Source: Bdellovibrionaceae bacterium UBA3535
GTDB lineage: Bacteria; Bdellovibrionota; Bdellovibrionia; Bdellovibrionales; UBA840
Assembly: GCA_002376845.1 (NCBI GenBank)
Contig: DFOS01000026.1
Location: forward strand, 62,001-126,000
DNA length: 64,000 nt
Direction: 5' to 3'
Shown: positions 49,778-60,358 of the stretch, one piece after another
Layout: the number at the start of each line of letters is the position of its first letter
Numbering within the stretch: position 1 is the first letter of the stretch
Position numbers and translations under genes: made by a program
Notes under the pieces: model-generated
Databases searched by the model: none
The model's input: the letters and a program-made list of their open reading frames with translations, nothing else
What the model was told of the DNA's origin: nothing

Positions 49778-51073
49778 CTACGCCTCTCTTTCCACGACCA
49801 TAGCGCCGCCCTGACCGCCACCGATACATAGGGTGGCTAAGCCAAACTGCACATCACGGCGTTGCATCTCTTTAATCAATGTAAGTACAATTCTTGTTCC
49901 TGTAGTGCCAACAGGGTGTCCCAATGCAATGGCACCACCGTTTACATTTAAAATTTCAGGATCGATTTCTCCCAATGCTTTATCCAAGCCCAATTCGCGC
50001 TCGGCAAAAACATCCGAACCAAAAGCCTTTAAGCAAGCCAGTACCTGTGCGGCAAAAGCTTCATTCAGCTCCACCAAACCAATATCTTTCATACTTAAGC
50101 CGGCTCGCTTTAGTGCAATGGGAGTAGAGTAAACCGGCCCTAGCCCCATCTCTTTTGGATCCAAGCCGGCAAAGCCATAAGAACGAATCTTGGCAATGGG
50201 CTTGTAACCCAAGGCCTCCGCCTTTTCACGTGACATCAACAGAAGCATGGCGGCCCCGTCGGTGATGGGACAAGAATTTCCTGGTGTGATGGTCCCATAT
50301 TTTTTATCAAAAAATGGCTTCAGCTTTTGCAGGGCCTCCATACTCTGCCCTTCCCGCGGTCCAATGTCCTCATCCAAAGATTCCTTGTAGTCCGGCGGCA
50401 AAAATACGGGGGTCATCTCCTCGTGCAATTTTTCTTTTCCCGCAATGGCGCGCTGATGCGACCGAAGAGCGTATTCGTCTTGCTCTTTTCGACTAATTTC
50501 GAATTTTTTAGCCAGAACCTCTGCCGTTTGCCCCATATTCAAGCCGCAAAAAGGATCTGTCAGACCTTCCAAAATGGCGACTCTAGGAGCAAAAAAATCG
50601 GTAAATTTGAATTCACTTAAAACCGCAAGCTTTGCTGCAGGAGTTTTTGCCGCCATCAATTTACCAAAAGAATCTTGCAAAGCTTTTGAGTAAATAAGGG
50701 GCATGTTCGACATGGACTCTGTACCACCTGCTACAATTACATCCATCGTGCCGGATTTGATTTTCTCATAACCATTGCTCACGCTCTGCAATGCGGAGGC
50801 GCAATTTCGATGGACTGTGTAGGCACTAGTTTTTTGCGGAAAACCAGATTTTAGAGCCACCACTCGCGCAATGTTCACCGCATCGGAGGGGCTGCCTGTA
50901 TTCCCAATGATTACCTCATCCACCAAGTCCACATCTAGGTTTGCCTTGGCTACTAAATCCGTAAGCGCAGCCTTGCCGAGATCCGCTGCATGTACATTTT
51001 TTAACTTGGTGCCGGCTTTGGCAAAGGGGGTTCGAACTCCCTCTACGATCACCACATCTCTTGGACTAGTCAT
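49778..51073 (-). CDS. fadI: acetyl-CoA acyltransferase (thiolase, FadI-type)
   Basis: 431 aa from the ATG at 51073 (AAGGAG SD; the longer frame to 51100 has no signal). Catalytic residues: Cys in HRNCASALQSV, His in GGAIALGHPVGTTGTR, Cys in LCIGGGQGGAMV; LNEAFAAQVLACLKAFG is also conserved. Cleaves 3-ketoacyl-CoA. Length (430) matches FadI rather than the shorter FadA. First gene of the fadI-fadJ operon. Confidence 0.93.
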   Translation of the reverse strand: MTSPRDVVIVEGVRTPFAKAGTKLKNVHAADLGKAALTDLVAKANLDVDLVDEVIIGNTGSPSDAVNIARVVALKSGFPQKTSAYTVHRNCASALQSVSNGYEKIKSGTMDVIVAGGTESMSNMPLIYSKALQDSFGKLMAAKTPAAKLAVLSEFKFTDFFAPRVAILEGLTDPFCGLNMGQTAEVLAKKFEISRKEQDEYALRSHQRAIAGKEKLHEEMTPVFLPPDYKESLDEDIGPREGQSMEALQKLKPFFDKKYGTITPGNSCPITDGAAMLLLMSREKAEALGYKPIAKIRSYGFAGLDPKEMGLGPVYSTPIALKRAGLSMKDIGLVELNEAFAAQVLACLKAFGSDVFAERELGLDKALGEIDPEILNVNGGAIALGHPVGTTGTRIVLTLIKEMQRRDVQFGLATLCIGGGQGGAMVVEREA

Positions 51074-51256
51074 TTCAACTCCTTGTTTTGAAAACCACAT
51101 AAATGTAACGCAGAACTTTTTATCTTTGCACGAGTTTTTAGTTAATCATCCTAGAAACTAAGCATGTACAATGCAGTCCATTAATTCGTAGAAGAAGGTC
51201 TTTACCGCCATAAGACTAAGTTTTATCTTTAACGGATATCACAGCAGGAGGTGCGT

Positions 51257-53548
51257 ATGAGCACGTTGGATAAAGAAGCACTGGAATACCATTCCAAGGG
51301 CCGGCCAGGCAAAATCGAGGTTCAATCTACCAAGCCAACCGGTAGCCAACGCAACCTATCACTCGCTTACTCTCCTGGAGTTGCAGCCCCTTGTACAGCT
51401 ATCGCCAAAGACCCCGCAAAGGTTTATGATTATACCGCAAAAGGTAACTTGGTTGCGGTGATCTCTAATGGCACTGCCGTTTTAGGCTTGGGCAATATAG
51501 GAGCGGAAGCCAGCAAACCTGTTATGGAAGGTAAGGGCATACTCTTTAAACGCTTTGCCGACATTGATGTTTTTGACATTGAAATTCGAACCACCGATGT
51601 GGATGAGTTTATCAACACCGTGAAAAACCTAGAGCCAACATTTGGCGGCATCAATCTTGAGGATATTAAGGCACCTGAGTGCTTTGAAATAGAAAGTCGT
51701 TTAAAAAAAGAACTGAACATCCCCGTTTTTCATGACGATCAACATGGTACGGCGATCATTACAGGGGCCGCCCTATTAAACGCTTGCGAAATTGGAAATA
51801 AAAAACTGGAAGACCTAAAAGTCGTGATGAATGGTGCCGGAGCGGCCTCGGTGGCCTGTGCCGAAATCATCAAGTCCTTAGGAGTGAAAAAAGAAAACAT
51901 CATTATGTGTGACTCTCGCGGTGTTATTTATGAAGGCCGCAAAGATGGTATGAATGAATACAAACAGCGATTCGCTGTAAATACCAAAGCTCGTACTTTG
52001 GCCGATGCCTTTCAGGGTGCCGACTGCTTCATCGGTCTTAGTGTTGCCGGTGCTGTGAATGCCGATATGATTCGTTCCATGGCAGACTCTCCCATCGTTT
52101 TTGCCATGGCCAATCCAGAGCCTGAAATTTTACCAAGTGAAGCACAAAAGGTGCGAGATGATATCATCATGGCAACGGGCCGAACCGACTTTCCCAATCA
52201 AGTAAACAATGTACTCGGCTTTCCTTTCATTTTTCGCGGTGCTCTAGATGTACGTGCCACTTCTATCAATGAAGAAATGAAGCTTGCTGCTGTACATGCT
52301 CTGGCAAGATTGGCAAAAGAAGATGTTCCCGAAAATGTATCGCAAGCTTATGCGGGCGAAAGCTTTCGCTTTGGACCTGATTATATTATTCCCAAACCTT
52401 TTGATTCCCGTGCGCTCTTATGGGTTGCCCCAGCTGTGGCAAAGGCTGCCATGGAATCGGGCGTAGCACAAAAGCCTATTGAGGATTTTGATGCTTACCG
52501 CGACCGGCTAGAGGCCATGCAAGGCACTTCCCGCTCTTTTATCCGCTCGGCCATCAACCGAGTGAAATCTGCCTCCGTAAAAGACCAATCCCTACCTAAA
52601 ATTTTGTTTCCTGACGGCTCTAGCTCGCGAATCCTAAAGGCCGCCAACATCATACAAGAAGAGGGCATTGCTACGCCAATTTTACTTGGCTATCCCGATG
52701 TGATCGAAGAGCGCATTAAGGGTCTGGAACTGCAAAATTTAGAGAATATAGAAATCATTCACCCTTCTCGTGACCCTCGGTATGAATCTTATAGTAAATC
52801 CTTTTACGAAAGGAAAAAGCGCAAGGGCGTCACCCATAATGAAGCCTTACGCCTGATGACAGACCCCTCTTATTTTGCAGCCATGGCTGTTGAAATGAAC
52901 GACTATGATGCGGTCATTAGTGGTGCCTCACAAAATTATGCCGATGCCGTTCGGCCCATCTTGCGTACCATTGGTACCATTGAAGACGGCATTGCGGGCG
53001 GACTGATCATTATGGTATTCAAGGACAAGGTACTATTTTTTGCCGACACTACCGTAAACATAGACCCTACTGCCGAGCAAATAGCTACCCTTTCCTTTTA
53101 CGCAGCCGAGGTGGCCAATTACTTTGGTATTGCACCAAAAGTTTCCATGCTAAGCTTTTCCAATTTCACAGGTATGTATTCCAGCCCCCGAAAAATGAAA
53201 ATGGCTGCTAAAATTGTTCAAGAACGCTGGCCAGAGATCATTGTGGATGGCGAGATGCAGGCAGACACGGCCGTAAACTCTGATATATCACAAAAGTTTT
53301 TCCCCTTTAATAACGTTAGTGACGGAGCTAATATTTTGATGTTCCCCAATCTAGACGCTGGGAACATCGCTTATAAACTGGTGCAACAGCTTAGTGATGG
53401 GGAAGTGCTCGGGCCATTCCTTATGGGTGCCAGAAGACCAGCCCACGTTTTGCAGCGTTCTTGCAGTGTGGAAGACATTGTAAATACAACGGCCGTTACA
53501 GCCCTACACGTGCAGTCGATTAAAAATCTGCAAAAACGAGTCGAATGA
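51257..53548 (+). CDS. maeB: NADP-malic enzyme with phosphotransacetylase domain (MaeB)
   Basis: 763 aa from the ATG at 51257 (AGGAGG 51246-51251). The N-terminal malic enzyme (about 1-420) has SLAYSPGVAAPC, PVFHDDQHGTA, MNGAGAASVACAEIIK and FAMANPEPEI; the C-terminal about 320 residues resemble phosphate acetyltransferase (KILFPDGSSSRILKAANII, DYDAVISGASQNYADAVRPI), which in MaeB is regulatory. Converts malate to pyruvate plus NADPH, useful for lipid synthesis from C2/C3 acids. Overlaps hflX by 4 nt (ATGA). Confidence 0.95.
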   Translation: MSTLDKEALEYHSKGRPGKIEVQSTKPTGSQRNLSLAYSPGVAAPCTAIAKDPAKVYDYTAKGNLVAVISNGTAVLGLGNIGAEASKPVMEGKGILFKRFADIDVFDIEIRTTDVDEFINTVKNLEPTFGGINLEDIKAPECFEIESRLKKELNIPVFHDDQHGTAIITGAALLNACEIGNKKLEDLKVVMNGAGAASVACAEIIKSLGVKKENIIMCDSRGVIYEGRKDGMNEYKQRFAVNTKARTLADAFQGADCFIGLSVAGAVNADMIRSMADSPIVFAMANPEPEILPSEAQKVRDDIIMATGRTDFPNQVNNVLGFPFIFRGALDVRATSINEEMKLAAVHALARLAKEDVPENVSQAYAGESFRFGPDYIIPKPFDSRALLWVAPAVAKAAMESGVAQKPIEDFDAYRDRLEAMQGTSRSFIRSAINRVKSASVKDQSLPKILFPDGSSSRILKAANIIQEEGIATPILLGYPDVIEERIKGLELQNLENIEIIHPSRDPRYESYSKSFYERKKRKGVTHNEALRLMTDPSYFAAMAVEMNDYDAVISGASQNYADAVRPILRTIGTIEDGIAGGLIIMVFKDKVLFFADTTVNIDPTAEQIATLSFYAAEVANYFGIAPKVSMLSFSNFTGMYSSPRKMKMAAKIVQERWPEIIVDGEMQADTAVNSDISQKFFPFNNVSDGANILMFPNLDAGNIAYKLVQQLSDGEVLGPFLMGARRPAHVLQRSCSVEDIVNTTAVTALHVQSIKNLQKRVE

Positions 53549-54834
53549 AAGGCGAACCACGCGATCAACTCGCAATTGAGAGAAAAAAACATGAACAACA
53601 ACGAGCCATAGTTGTTGGGGTTGGCCTTAAAAAAGAAGATTCCAAGGAATACAAAGAAAGCCTACTCGAGTTGATAGAGCTCACCGAAACTGCAGGAGCT
53701 AAAGTTGTGGGTTCTACCTCACAGGTATTAGAAAAATTTTCTGCACGGACTTTAATTGGCAAAGGCAAATTAATAGACATTCGAAAGCTTGTAGAAGATG
53801 CCGACGCCAACTTGGTGGTAATCGATCACCAACTTTCTGGTTCGCAAAGCATGAATCTTGAAAAAGAACTAAAGGTTGCGGTAATCGATAGAACCCAAGT
53901 TATTTTGGATATATTTGCCAAACGAGCGCAAAGTCATGAGGGGAAATTACAAGTAGAATTGGCGCAAATATTGGACCAACTCCCCCGCATGGTTGGTGCT
54001 TGGATGGGCTCTTTGTCTCGACAAGGCGGTGGAATTGGCACGCAGGGGCCTGGGGAAACGGCATTGGAATTAGATCGCCGCCGTATCCGCAAAAGAGTGG
54101 ACCAATTGCGCAAGCAGCTCAAAGAAGTACAAAAACGCCGTAGTCAGCACCGGCAAAGCCGACGTAAAAACCGTATTCCCACTTTTGCTTTGATTGGCTA
54201 TACCAATGCTGGCAAAAGTGCTTTGATGAACGCTCTTACAAATGCAGAGACTTTCACGGAAAACCAAGTATTTGCCACCCTGGACCCAACAACTCGTAAA
54301 GTTTATTTAGAAGGCGGTCCAGAAGCGGTAATCACCGATACCGTGGGCTTTATACGCCGTTTACCTACAAAACTCATCGAGGCCTTTAAAGCCACCTTAG
54401 AAGAAAGTGCTGAGGCCGACGTGCTCTTGCATGTCATTGATCTTTCAAGTGATAATATGCAACGCCACCAGGAGGTAGTAGACAACTTAATACTTGAATT
54501 TAAGTGGACCAATAAACCCATTATATATGTCTACAACAAAGTCGATTTATGCAGTGAGAAACAAAAACTACTCGCCAATGGCTATCCCCGCGTTTTTGTT
54601 AGCGCCCTGGAAAATACAGGACTAGAGGATTTAAAGACTGCTATGCGCATGGCTCTTGAGTCCAACAAAAAAGATGTGGAATTATTCATCCCATTGAATG
54701 AATCCCATTTAATCTATGATTTAAGCCGAGAAATTGACATCAAAAAGCAAGAAGAGGGCACAACAGGCACCATTATAAAAGCTAAACTAACCGAAGCACA
54801 AATTCAAAAATGGGGTATCTACATTCAATCTTAG
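53545..54834 (+). CDS. hflX: GTPase HflX
   Basis: 429 aa. N-terminal HflX domain (KVVGSTSQVLEKFSARTLIG, GKLIDIRKLV, DRTQVILDIFAKRAQSHEGK), a helical linker with the G-x-G-G-x-G motif (RQGGGIGTQGPGETALELDRR) and the G domain (GYTNAGKSALMNALT; DTVGFIRRLPTKLI; NKVDL). HflX splits stalled 70S ribosomes. Starts in an ATGA overlap with maeB and shares its stop with a convergent lipoprotein gene. Confidence 0.95.
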   Translation: MKGEPRDQLAIERKKHEQQRAIVVGVGLKKEDSKEYKESLLELIELTETAGAKVVGSTSQVLEKFSARTLIGKGKLIDIRKLVEDADANLVVIDHQLSGSQSMNLEKELKVAVIDRTQVILDIFAKRAQSHEGKLQVELAQILDQLPRMVGAWMGSLSRQGGGIGTQGPGETALELDRRRIRKRVDQLRKQLKEVQKRRSQHRQSRRKNRIPTFALIGYTNAGKSALMNALTNAETFTENQVFATLDPTTRKVYLEGGPEAVITDTVGFIRRLPTKLIEAFKATLEESAEADVLLHVIDLSSDNMQRHQEVVDNLILEFKWTNKPIIYVYNKVDLCSEKQKLLANGYPRVFVSALENTGLEDLKTAMRMALESNKKDVELFIPLNESHLIYDLSREIDIKKQEEGTTGTIIKAKLTEAQIQKWGIYIQS

Positions 54835-56054
54835 TTATTCAATTCTTGCCTGCGCGGTCTAGAACCAGCAAAATAGAGAACTGAGGGAACTTCCAGGTTT
54901 ATAAATTCTCCCACAAAATCTACTTCTTCATTTAGGTCAGGATCAATTACAAACAAGCGTATTCGATGCGTATCTTTATTAAAGTTACCTTTCGCAACGG
55001 CAGCACGTTCGCCTCCAGGATCATCCACAAGCTCCGGAATCTCTACACCCCATTCCAATTGATATACAATTTTTCCCAAACGATTGTACCAGTAATAAAC
55101 CTCAAGACTTCCTAAATGATATTCATAATCTCGGTTATCCCAACGCACGGACAAATTACCATATTTTACACCATTGCGATTATTGATAATCAGCCGCATG
55201 TCCATGGGACTACGAATGGTCTCCTGCAAGACAAAGGTCTCCTCAGGATTGAGAAGATAGGTTTGCAAGAACGCTAGGGCTTCTCCTTGCATATCACTAT
55301 TGTTTAGAATTTTTAAATTTTGATGTAGATATAAGGATCTTAAAAACTGCGTTTCTTCATCTTCTGGCATACGCTGTTTGAACATAACACCAGCAGACAT
55401 TAAGCCGCTTTGCATTCGGTTGGTCCAAACCGCTCCCGAGGAATACAATAAATATTGTGGCATATAAAATTCACTAGTGCGCCACTCTCGAATGAGCCAT
55501 ATCTCCTCATCTTGATTTGAATAAATCAAAATCGATGGGTACTTGCACTTGCCAATTTTGTTTTTCTGATAGCCTTTTTTAAAAGAAAAGACCTTACGCT
55601 CTGGATAGCTTATCATTAGTTTGTTTGAGGCAAATGCAACTTGCTGCTCAAAGGCATGCATATTGTAAAAGTAGGTAATTCTAGATTCATGGTTAGGCTT
55701 TACCAGTTCCAAGGGCTGGTGCTCTTCAATATAAGCTCGCCAATCTGGAATATTGGAATCTTTCGGATAGTATTCACACTCGCTCGTGGGATCAAACATA
55801 TCTTCTTTTTTTTGATCCGCAATAAGTTCCAAGCGACGAGTCGACTTCGTATCCACCAATTCCTCATGACTTTGAAAATCTTGACTCTTTAAAGAGGAAT
55901 TGGGTTTAGACATATCACTTTCTTTTGCAGCCTTGTCCTGGCTAGATATTTCTTTCTGCCGCTCCTTATAGGACTCTTCTTGCCCAGGTCTGTATTCTGG
56001 CCCTTGCCTAGAACATGCCATACACAATAATATTATGCTAAGACGCTTGATCAT
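54831..56054 (-). CDS. lipoprotein of unknown function, operon third gene
   Basis: 407 aa. Lipobox in MIKRLSIILLCMACSRQG. Residues 18-90 are a Lys/Glu/Ser-rich disordered linker. The rest is mixed alpha/beta with beta strands at the end. No family recognised. Its start lies 17 nt inside the 904-aa lipoprotein gene, giving an operon 58752-59975 > 56038-58752 > 54831-56054: outer-membrane barrel, large lipoprotein, this lipoprotein. Confidence 0.65.
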   Translation of the reverse strand: MIKRLSIILLCMACSRQGPEYRPGQEESYKERQKEISSQDKAAKESDMSKPNSSLKSQDFQSHEELVDTKSTRRLELIADQKKEDMFDPTSECEYYPKDSNIPDWRAYIEEHQPLELVKPNHESRITYFYNMHAFEQQVAFASNKLMISYPERKVFSFKKGYQKNKIGKCKYPSILIYSNQDEEIWLIREWRTSEFYMPQYLLYSSGAVWTNRMQSGLMSAGVMFKQRMPEDEETQFLRSLYLHQNLKILNNSDMQGEALAFLQTYLLNPEETFVLQETIRSPMDMRLIINNRNGVKYGNLSVRWDNRDYEYHLGSLEVYYWYNRLGKIVYQLEWGVEIPELVDDPGGERAAVAKGNFNKDTHRIRLFVIDPDLNEEVDFVGEFINLEVPSVLYFAGSRPRRQELNN

Positions 56055-58752
56055 TGATAAACCTCTCTAAGAAAGCCTCATAGGCTTGGATTCGCTCTTG
56101 CAATTGCTGATCAGATTTTAATGTCCACCAAGGAAATCGGCTTTGCGAGTTTCCACATTCATAAAAACCCTCTGAATCTTTGCAAATACTTTTTCTTAAG
56201 TTTTTTAAAGCCATTAATATTTCGCTGGCCTCGTAATAGGTAAAATTTTTGTTTTTAATTTTATACAAGCCTGTATCCTTATCCACTAAGTGATTATTGG
56301 CTGCATAGTATAAATCAAAGGATAACCACAAAAATATTCTCGCATCCCACATCTTGTAAATTTCTCTTGTCACTTGCATCCATTTCATTTGGCCTAACAA
56401 AGAAACTTCCCCCGTTTCTGAAAGAGAGGAATCAATATTATGACTGGCCTCTACCAGCCCTTCTTCATTCACCATATTGTTTGCAAAATACAATCCTAGT
56501 CCGTACAAAAACTTCTTCAAAATGGGAATTGTCTCCACAAGCGTTTGCCTGTCCCTAGGCTCGCCATCGATCAATACAGAAAGCAATCCAGATTTTGCGT
56601 ACTGCAAACGGTCGGTTTCCGCGATAAACTCTTGCATAGCTATGCCAAAATCTGCCAGCTCTTCACTTGTCACAATAGATATCAAACCATTTTTTTTGCG
56701 TGAATAAGGAACCACGGCTCGAGCCCCATCTGAGGCCTCAATGATATCATCATTATGAATTTGTGCACGATCCATATTTTTATCAATAAACAATAGACCA
56801 TTTTTTGTTAGATTTTCTAAGACAATGATGGCAGAGCCTAAAGACAAATCAAACAATGGCACTTTAGGAAAAACATGAAAGTCCATGAACGCATAAGAGG
56901 TAAAGCGCCGATCATAAGAATTAACATTGTAGTCAGCAAAGAATGATAACTGCTTCGTTGCGGCCCTTAACAAAGAAGCCATTCCACCAACGGATTGCAT
57001 ATAAGACTTACTAGGATAAGCCTTATAGCCTTGTTCAATTTTTATATTGTCCGGGATAGCAAAAACACCCGATTCTTGCCGGTAAGTATAAATATCCATA
57101 TAAGGGGTCTCTGTAGGGGTAAAGGGCCGATGAAGGTTGGGGTAAAGTTGCCCCTCCATATTACGATAGCCAAAAGCCGCAACCAAACGATTGATAAAAG
57201 AAAAAGCCATATAATTGTACTGCTTCTGTTGCGGCTTGTTGTATTTATCTACATTCTCCAACCAGAGAATATTGCTAATAATACCCTGGCCGATTTCTTT
57301 ACCGCCAGTATGAAACTCATATAGATCACTTTTGGCATCAATGGGCCAAGTCATTTGCTTGGATTCAAAGCCGGACAAATGGGAGTGACCATGCATGAAA
57401 TCTTCTTGAATCTTTTCTGCAGCCAATTCATAGACTTCCTGTTTAAAATTTGTATACAGATTGTCATTAAAAGAGCGAAAGCCTCCCAATGCCAAATTAC
57501 CTATAAGATCTGGAAGCTTTAAATAAAAAGTCTCCAACTGTTCTGTGATGGCTTGATCCGCTATTTGCGTAATGTTCTTTTCCCAATCCTTGGTGGTTTT
57601 CGGTTTTATAAAGTAAAAAGCACCATCTGAGAGCCACCTAAGAGTAGACCCACTCCAAGACTCTGGGTTTTCATTTCCAAGAGTTCTTACTAGATTGTAT
57701 CTCTTCACCGCAGCCCGCAAATAACTATGGTATTCTTCCGGAATATTTTCGACAAATTGTGGAAAATAAAACTCAAATGTGGCCTTATGCTTCCAATCAG
57801 CTGCAAGTAAGCCTTGCTCGGCATTGAACTTATTAAAAATATAAGAAAAAGCATTTGCCAAAAACAAACGGTAGTTTTTCGCTGTAGGTTCATTTTTATA
57901 GGAAATCAAATCCTTCGGAATATCCAATACATTCGTTAATTCTTGTTTTTGAACTTCATCGATAAAATTTAAATCCATAAGAATCGCTATCATTCGCTCA
58001 AGTCTTCGAACAAGCTCTTCCACTGCCATATTCTCTTGATCAAAATCAACTAAGTCGAGCACTTCATCAAAAGAGGCTTGTTTTTCTTGTAGCAAGACTT
58101 CAAAGGTCTCTACGACCGTATCCGAAATCCCATAATCGCGCATATTGCCCGGCAGTTCATTCACTTGTTTCAACATTGCTAAGACCGCTTGCTTAGCATT
58201 GCTAAACTCATGTCTTGTGGGTTTTACTGAGGATAAATACTGCTGCATTCCACTTAATGCTGATAGCTCCGTGCTTTGACTTGCAAGCCGATTCAAAACC
58301 TCATATTTTTCTAGATCGTTATGCTTAAGGTTCCATTTGTAGAAAAACTCTTCCATTAGTTTTTCTTGTTTCCTACCATTTTCCATAAAAGCATTCATTA
58401 CATCAGCACTAAAGAGAGCTATTGCAGCTTTCACATAAGCAGCATTCTGAATTTCTACCTGTGTAACGGAATCTGACTTAGTATAAAAATCATAGAGCAT
58501 TTTAGTTGTTTTTTCATTTTCTGGATACAAGACCAAAAGATTTTCAATGGTTTTTAGAAACTCAAAAGTATCGATATACTTGAAGTCATTTAATTGTGGA
58601 GATTCTAGGTTCGGTGACTTAATCTCGCTATAATACTTGTCGTTATTAACCGGACCAAAGATTTCTTTTTTTGAGCTCTTTGAATAAGGTTCCGGCTCCT
58701 TCGAGCAGGACACTAAGACGAAAATGCAAGAAAGAAAAACTATACGCATCAT
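56038..58752 (-). CDS. very large lipoprotein of unknown function
   Basis: 904 aa. Lipobox LVSC in MMRIVFLSCIFVLVSCSKEP. The mature part is rich in helices and aromatic residues (for example FAALKHDL-like helices are absent; typical is YLFAKNM/WKL and KMWDARIFLWLSFDLYY). The C-terminal half (about 550-900) has repeated helix pairs such as might form an alpha/alpha fold. No known domain. Its start (ATG 58752) shares a base with the barrel stop as TAATG, so it is strictly coupled. It is probably a periplasmic or surface partner of the barrel. Confidence 0.65.
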   Translation of the reverse strand: MMRIVFLSCIFVLVSCSKEPEPYSKSSKKEIFGPVNNDKYYSEIKSPNLESPQLNDFKYIDTFEFLKTIENLLVLYPENEKTTKMLYDFYTKSDSVTQVEIQNAAYVKAAIALFSADVMNAFMENGRKQEKLMEEFFYKWNLKHNDLEKYEVLNRLASQSTELSALSGMQQYLSSVKPTRHEFSNAKQAVLAMLKQVNELPGNMRDYGISDTVVETFEVLLQEKQASFDEVLDLVDFDQENMAVEELVRRLERMIAILMDLNFIDEVQKQELTNVLDIPKDLISYKNEPTAKNYRLFLANAFSYIFNKFNAEQGLLAADWKHKATFEFYFPQFVENIPEEYHSYLRAAVKRYNLVRTLGNENPESWSGSTLRWLSDGAFYFIKPKTTKDWEKNITQIADQAITEQLETFYLKLPDLIGNLALGGFRSFNDNLYTNFKQEVYELAAEKIQEDFMHGHSHLSGFESKQMTWPIDAKSDLYEFHTGGKEIGQGIISNILWLENVDKYNKPQQKQYNYMAFSFINRLVAAFGYRNMEGQLYPNLHRPFTPTETPYMDIYTYRQESGVFAIPDNIKIEQGYKAYPSKSYMQSVGGMASLLRAATKQLSFFADYNVNSYDRRFTSYAFMDFHVFPKVPLFDLSLGSAIIVLENLTKNGLLFIDKNMDRAQIHNDDIIEASDGARAVVPYSRKKNGLISIVTSEELADFGIAMQEFIAETDRLQYAKSGLLSVLIDGEPRDRQTLVETIPILKKFLYGLGLYFANNMVNEEGLVEASHNIDSSLSETGEVSLLGQMKWMQVTREIYKMWDARIFLWLSFDLYYAANNHLVDKDTGLYKIKNKNFTYYEASEILMALKNLRKSICKDSEGFYECGNSQSRFPWWTLKSDQQLQERIQAYEAFLERFINDQAS

Positions 58753-59975
58753 TAGAAAAACACCATCATTGTCAATTCATGGGATTTTTGTTTGTCCACA
58801 TTTCGGCCTGAAATTATATCACTATAGCGATATGTGATCCCATAAGGAAAAGCCGCGGCTTTATTTAAAAAAGCCTCAACGCTAGAATACGAAAGACCCA
58901 GTTCTATCTTGTGAAATAATGTATCCGAATTTTCTGACAGCAAGGCGTAATCATATCCTCTATCGCCATTGTAGTAATCAGCAGCTTTGTATTCACCAAT
59001 ATATGCTGCGGCTGTTGACCAAGAAGAGGTCCACTTAGTTCTATAGCTAGTTTCCCATCGGAAGGCATCGCCTCGGTCTCGCTCCACCCGCTCTTTGCGC
59101 TCTTCTGCAGGAAGATAATCACCCGAGTAACTGGGAACACGTTTATTAATATCATCAGCAATGTTCCACTGATAGGTCAGCGCAGTGCCAATGGTATTTC
59201 GCGCATCCAAGTGAAAATCCTGAACCTGTGTGAATTCAATATAACGGCGGTGAAAAATAGGAATGTCTATGAGAGAGTCCGGATCATCTTCTGGTCCTGT
59301 TGGCAAATTGAATAAAACTTTATTTAACAGGGTCCATTTTGGCGAATCATAATAGCGGTACTTACTGATAACTTGCAAATCTCCTATCTGCCAGGATTCA
59401 TCTGCTTGCAAGGGTTTGTAATTACGATCCTGCAGAAAATCCTTAAAACTTTGTACCAAATCAATATCTAGGAGCTTCTCAAATTCCTTCCGGTCCGCTT
59501 CTTCAAGTATGCCGCTGCCCATAGACTGATAAATTTCTTTTGCATTATTATAGCCGCCGCTTCGAACCACTATATCTGCTTTTAACTGGGTTATTGGCGC
59601 ACCAACACCAAGGGTCCATTTATCCGAGATACCATAAGCAAAAATAGGAGCTGAATAATTGACATAGGCATCACCACTGAAGCGCAGCTCACCAAGCTGT
59701 AATTTCTGGCCCATTGCGTACTTTTGTACCAAGGAGTTGTTCAAGCCATTGATCAGCTCGGGGGCACGCGGGTGAACTTTCAGTATTTCGGTAGCATCGA
59801 AATTTCTAGAAAGTCGAGAGTCCAAACTATAAAGCGCGTTATCATCACCAAATTTATTGGTGATGCCGCCAACACGTCCCTGCTTCCACATAAACGAGCG
59901 CACACCCTTGGGCAGGACCTGTGTATCTTCAATGGCAAAACTAAATAAGCTAATAAACAGCAGAATAACTAACAT
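58752..59975 (-). CDS. outer-membrane beta-barrel protein
   Basis: 407 aa. Short signal peptide MLVILLFISLFSFA. The mature protein alternates hydrophobic and polar residues over many strands (WTLGVGAPITQLKADIVV, KWTLLNKVLFNLPTG) and ends in MMVFF, the C-terminal aromatic typical of barrels. Asp/Lys-rich loops may be surface exposed. No transporter family recognised. First gene of a three-gene operon with two lipoproteins; AGGGG SD before the ATG. Confidence 0.65.
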   Translation of the reverse strand: MLVILLFISLFSFAIEDTQVLPKGVRSFMWKQGRVGGITNKFGDDNALYSLDSRLSRNFDATEILKVHPRAPELINGLNNSLVQKYAMGQKLQLGELRFSGDAYVNYSAPIFAYGISDKWTLGVGAPITQLKADIVVRSGGYNNAKEIYQSMGSGILEEADRKEFEKLLDIDLVQSFKDFLQDRNYKPLQADESWQIGDLQVISKYRYYDSPKWTLLNKVLFNLPTGPEDDPDSLIDIPIFHRRYIEFTQVQDFHLDARNTIGTALTYQWNIADDINKRVPSYSGDYLPAEERKERVERDRGDAFRWETSYRTKWTSSWSTAAAYIGEYKAADYYNGDRGYDYALLSENSDTLFHKIELGLSYSSVEAFLNKAAAFPYGITYRYSDIISGRNVDKQKSHELTMMVFF

Positions 59976-60358
59976 AACGAACCCTAGGGGTGAGGCATCT
60001 CTAAAAAAACTGAAAAAATATTATAAGTCAGACTGCCACCCTATTCGAAAACACTTCCCAAACAGACTGCCCAGTAGGCGCTAAGAAGGCAATGTTGATG
60101 CTAGCGAAGAGTAAAAATTGTAGCGTCTTCTAGCGCACTTTTTCTAATGAGATTTTCCATAAAGATTTCAATGCCTTACAAGCCCTTCCTAATGATGAAA
60201 AACTACGATTTTGTGTATTTTTTGCCTAATTCCACTAGGATTAGCAAAATATGAGTTTTTTTTACATTTTTCCCGACCAAAGCAGGGCTCAGCATTTGCC
60301 CAATGGCATGCCAGAAGGGCAAAATATCATTAAGAAAAACAAGCATCTAGGAGTTCGC
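59976..60358. other. intergenic region, divergent promoters
   Basis: 383 bp without a supported gene (an upstream extension of the 60359 gene has no signal). On the minus strand, CTTATAAT lies 58-65 nt upstream of the barrel ATG and is a likely -10 box; no good -35 was found. A GCGC-centred short inverted repeat (AGCG-TAGCGC) lies near 60110-60137. Nothing else recognised. Confidence 0.4.

Noticed and set aside
60251..60358. Upstream start of the barrel protein at 60251
   Set aside because: The residues lack a signal peptide, which appears only after GTG 60359 with TAGGAG before it.
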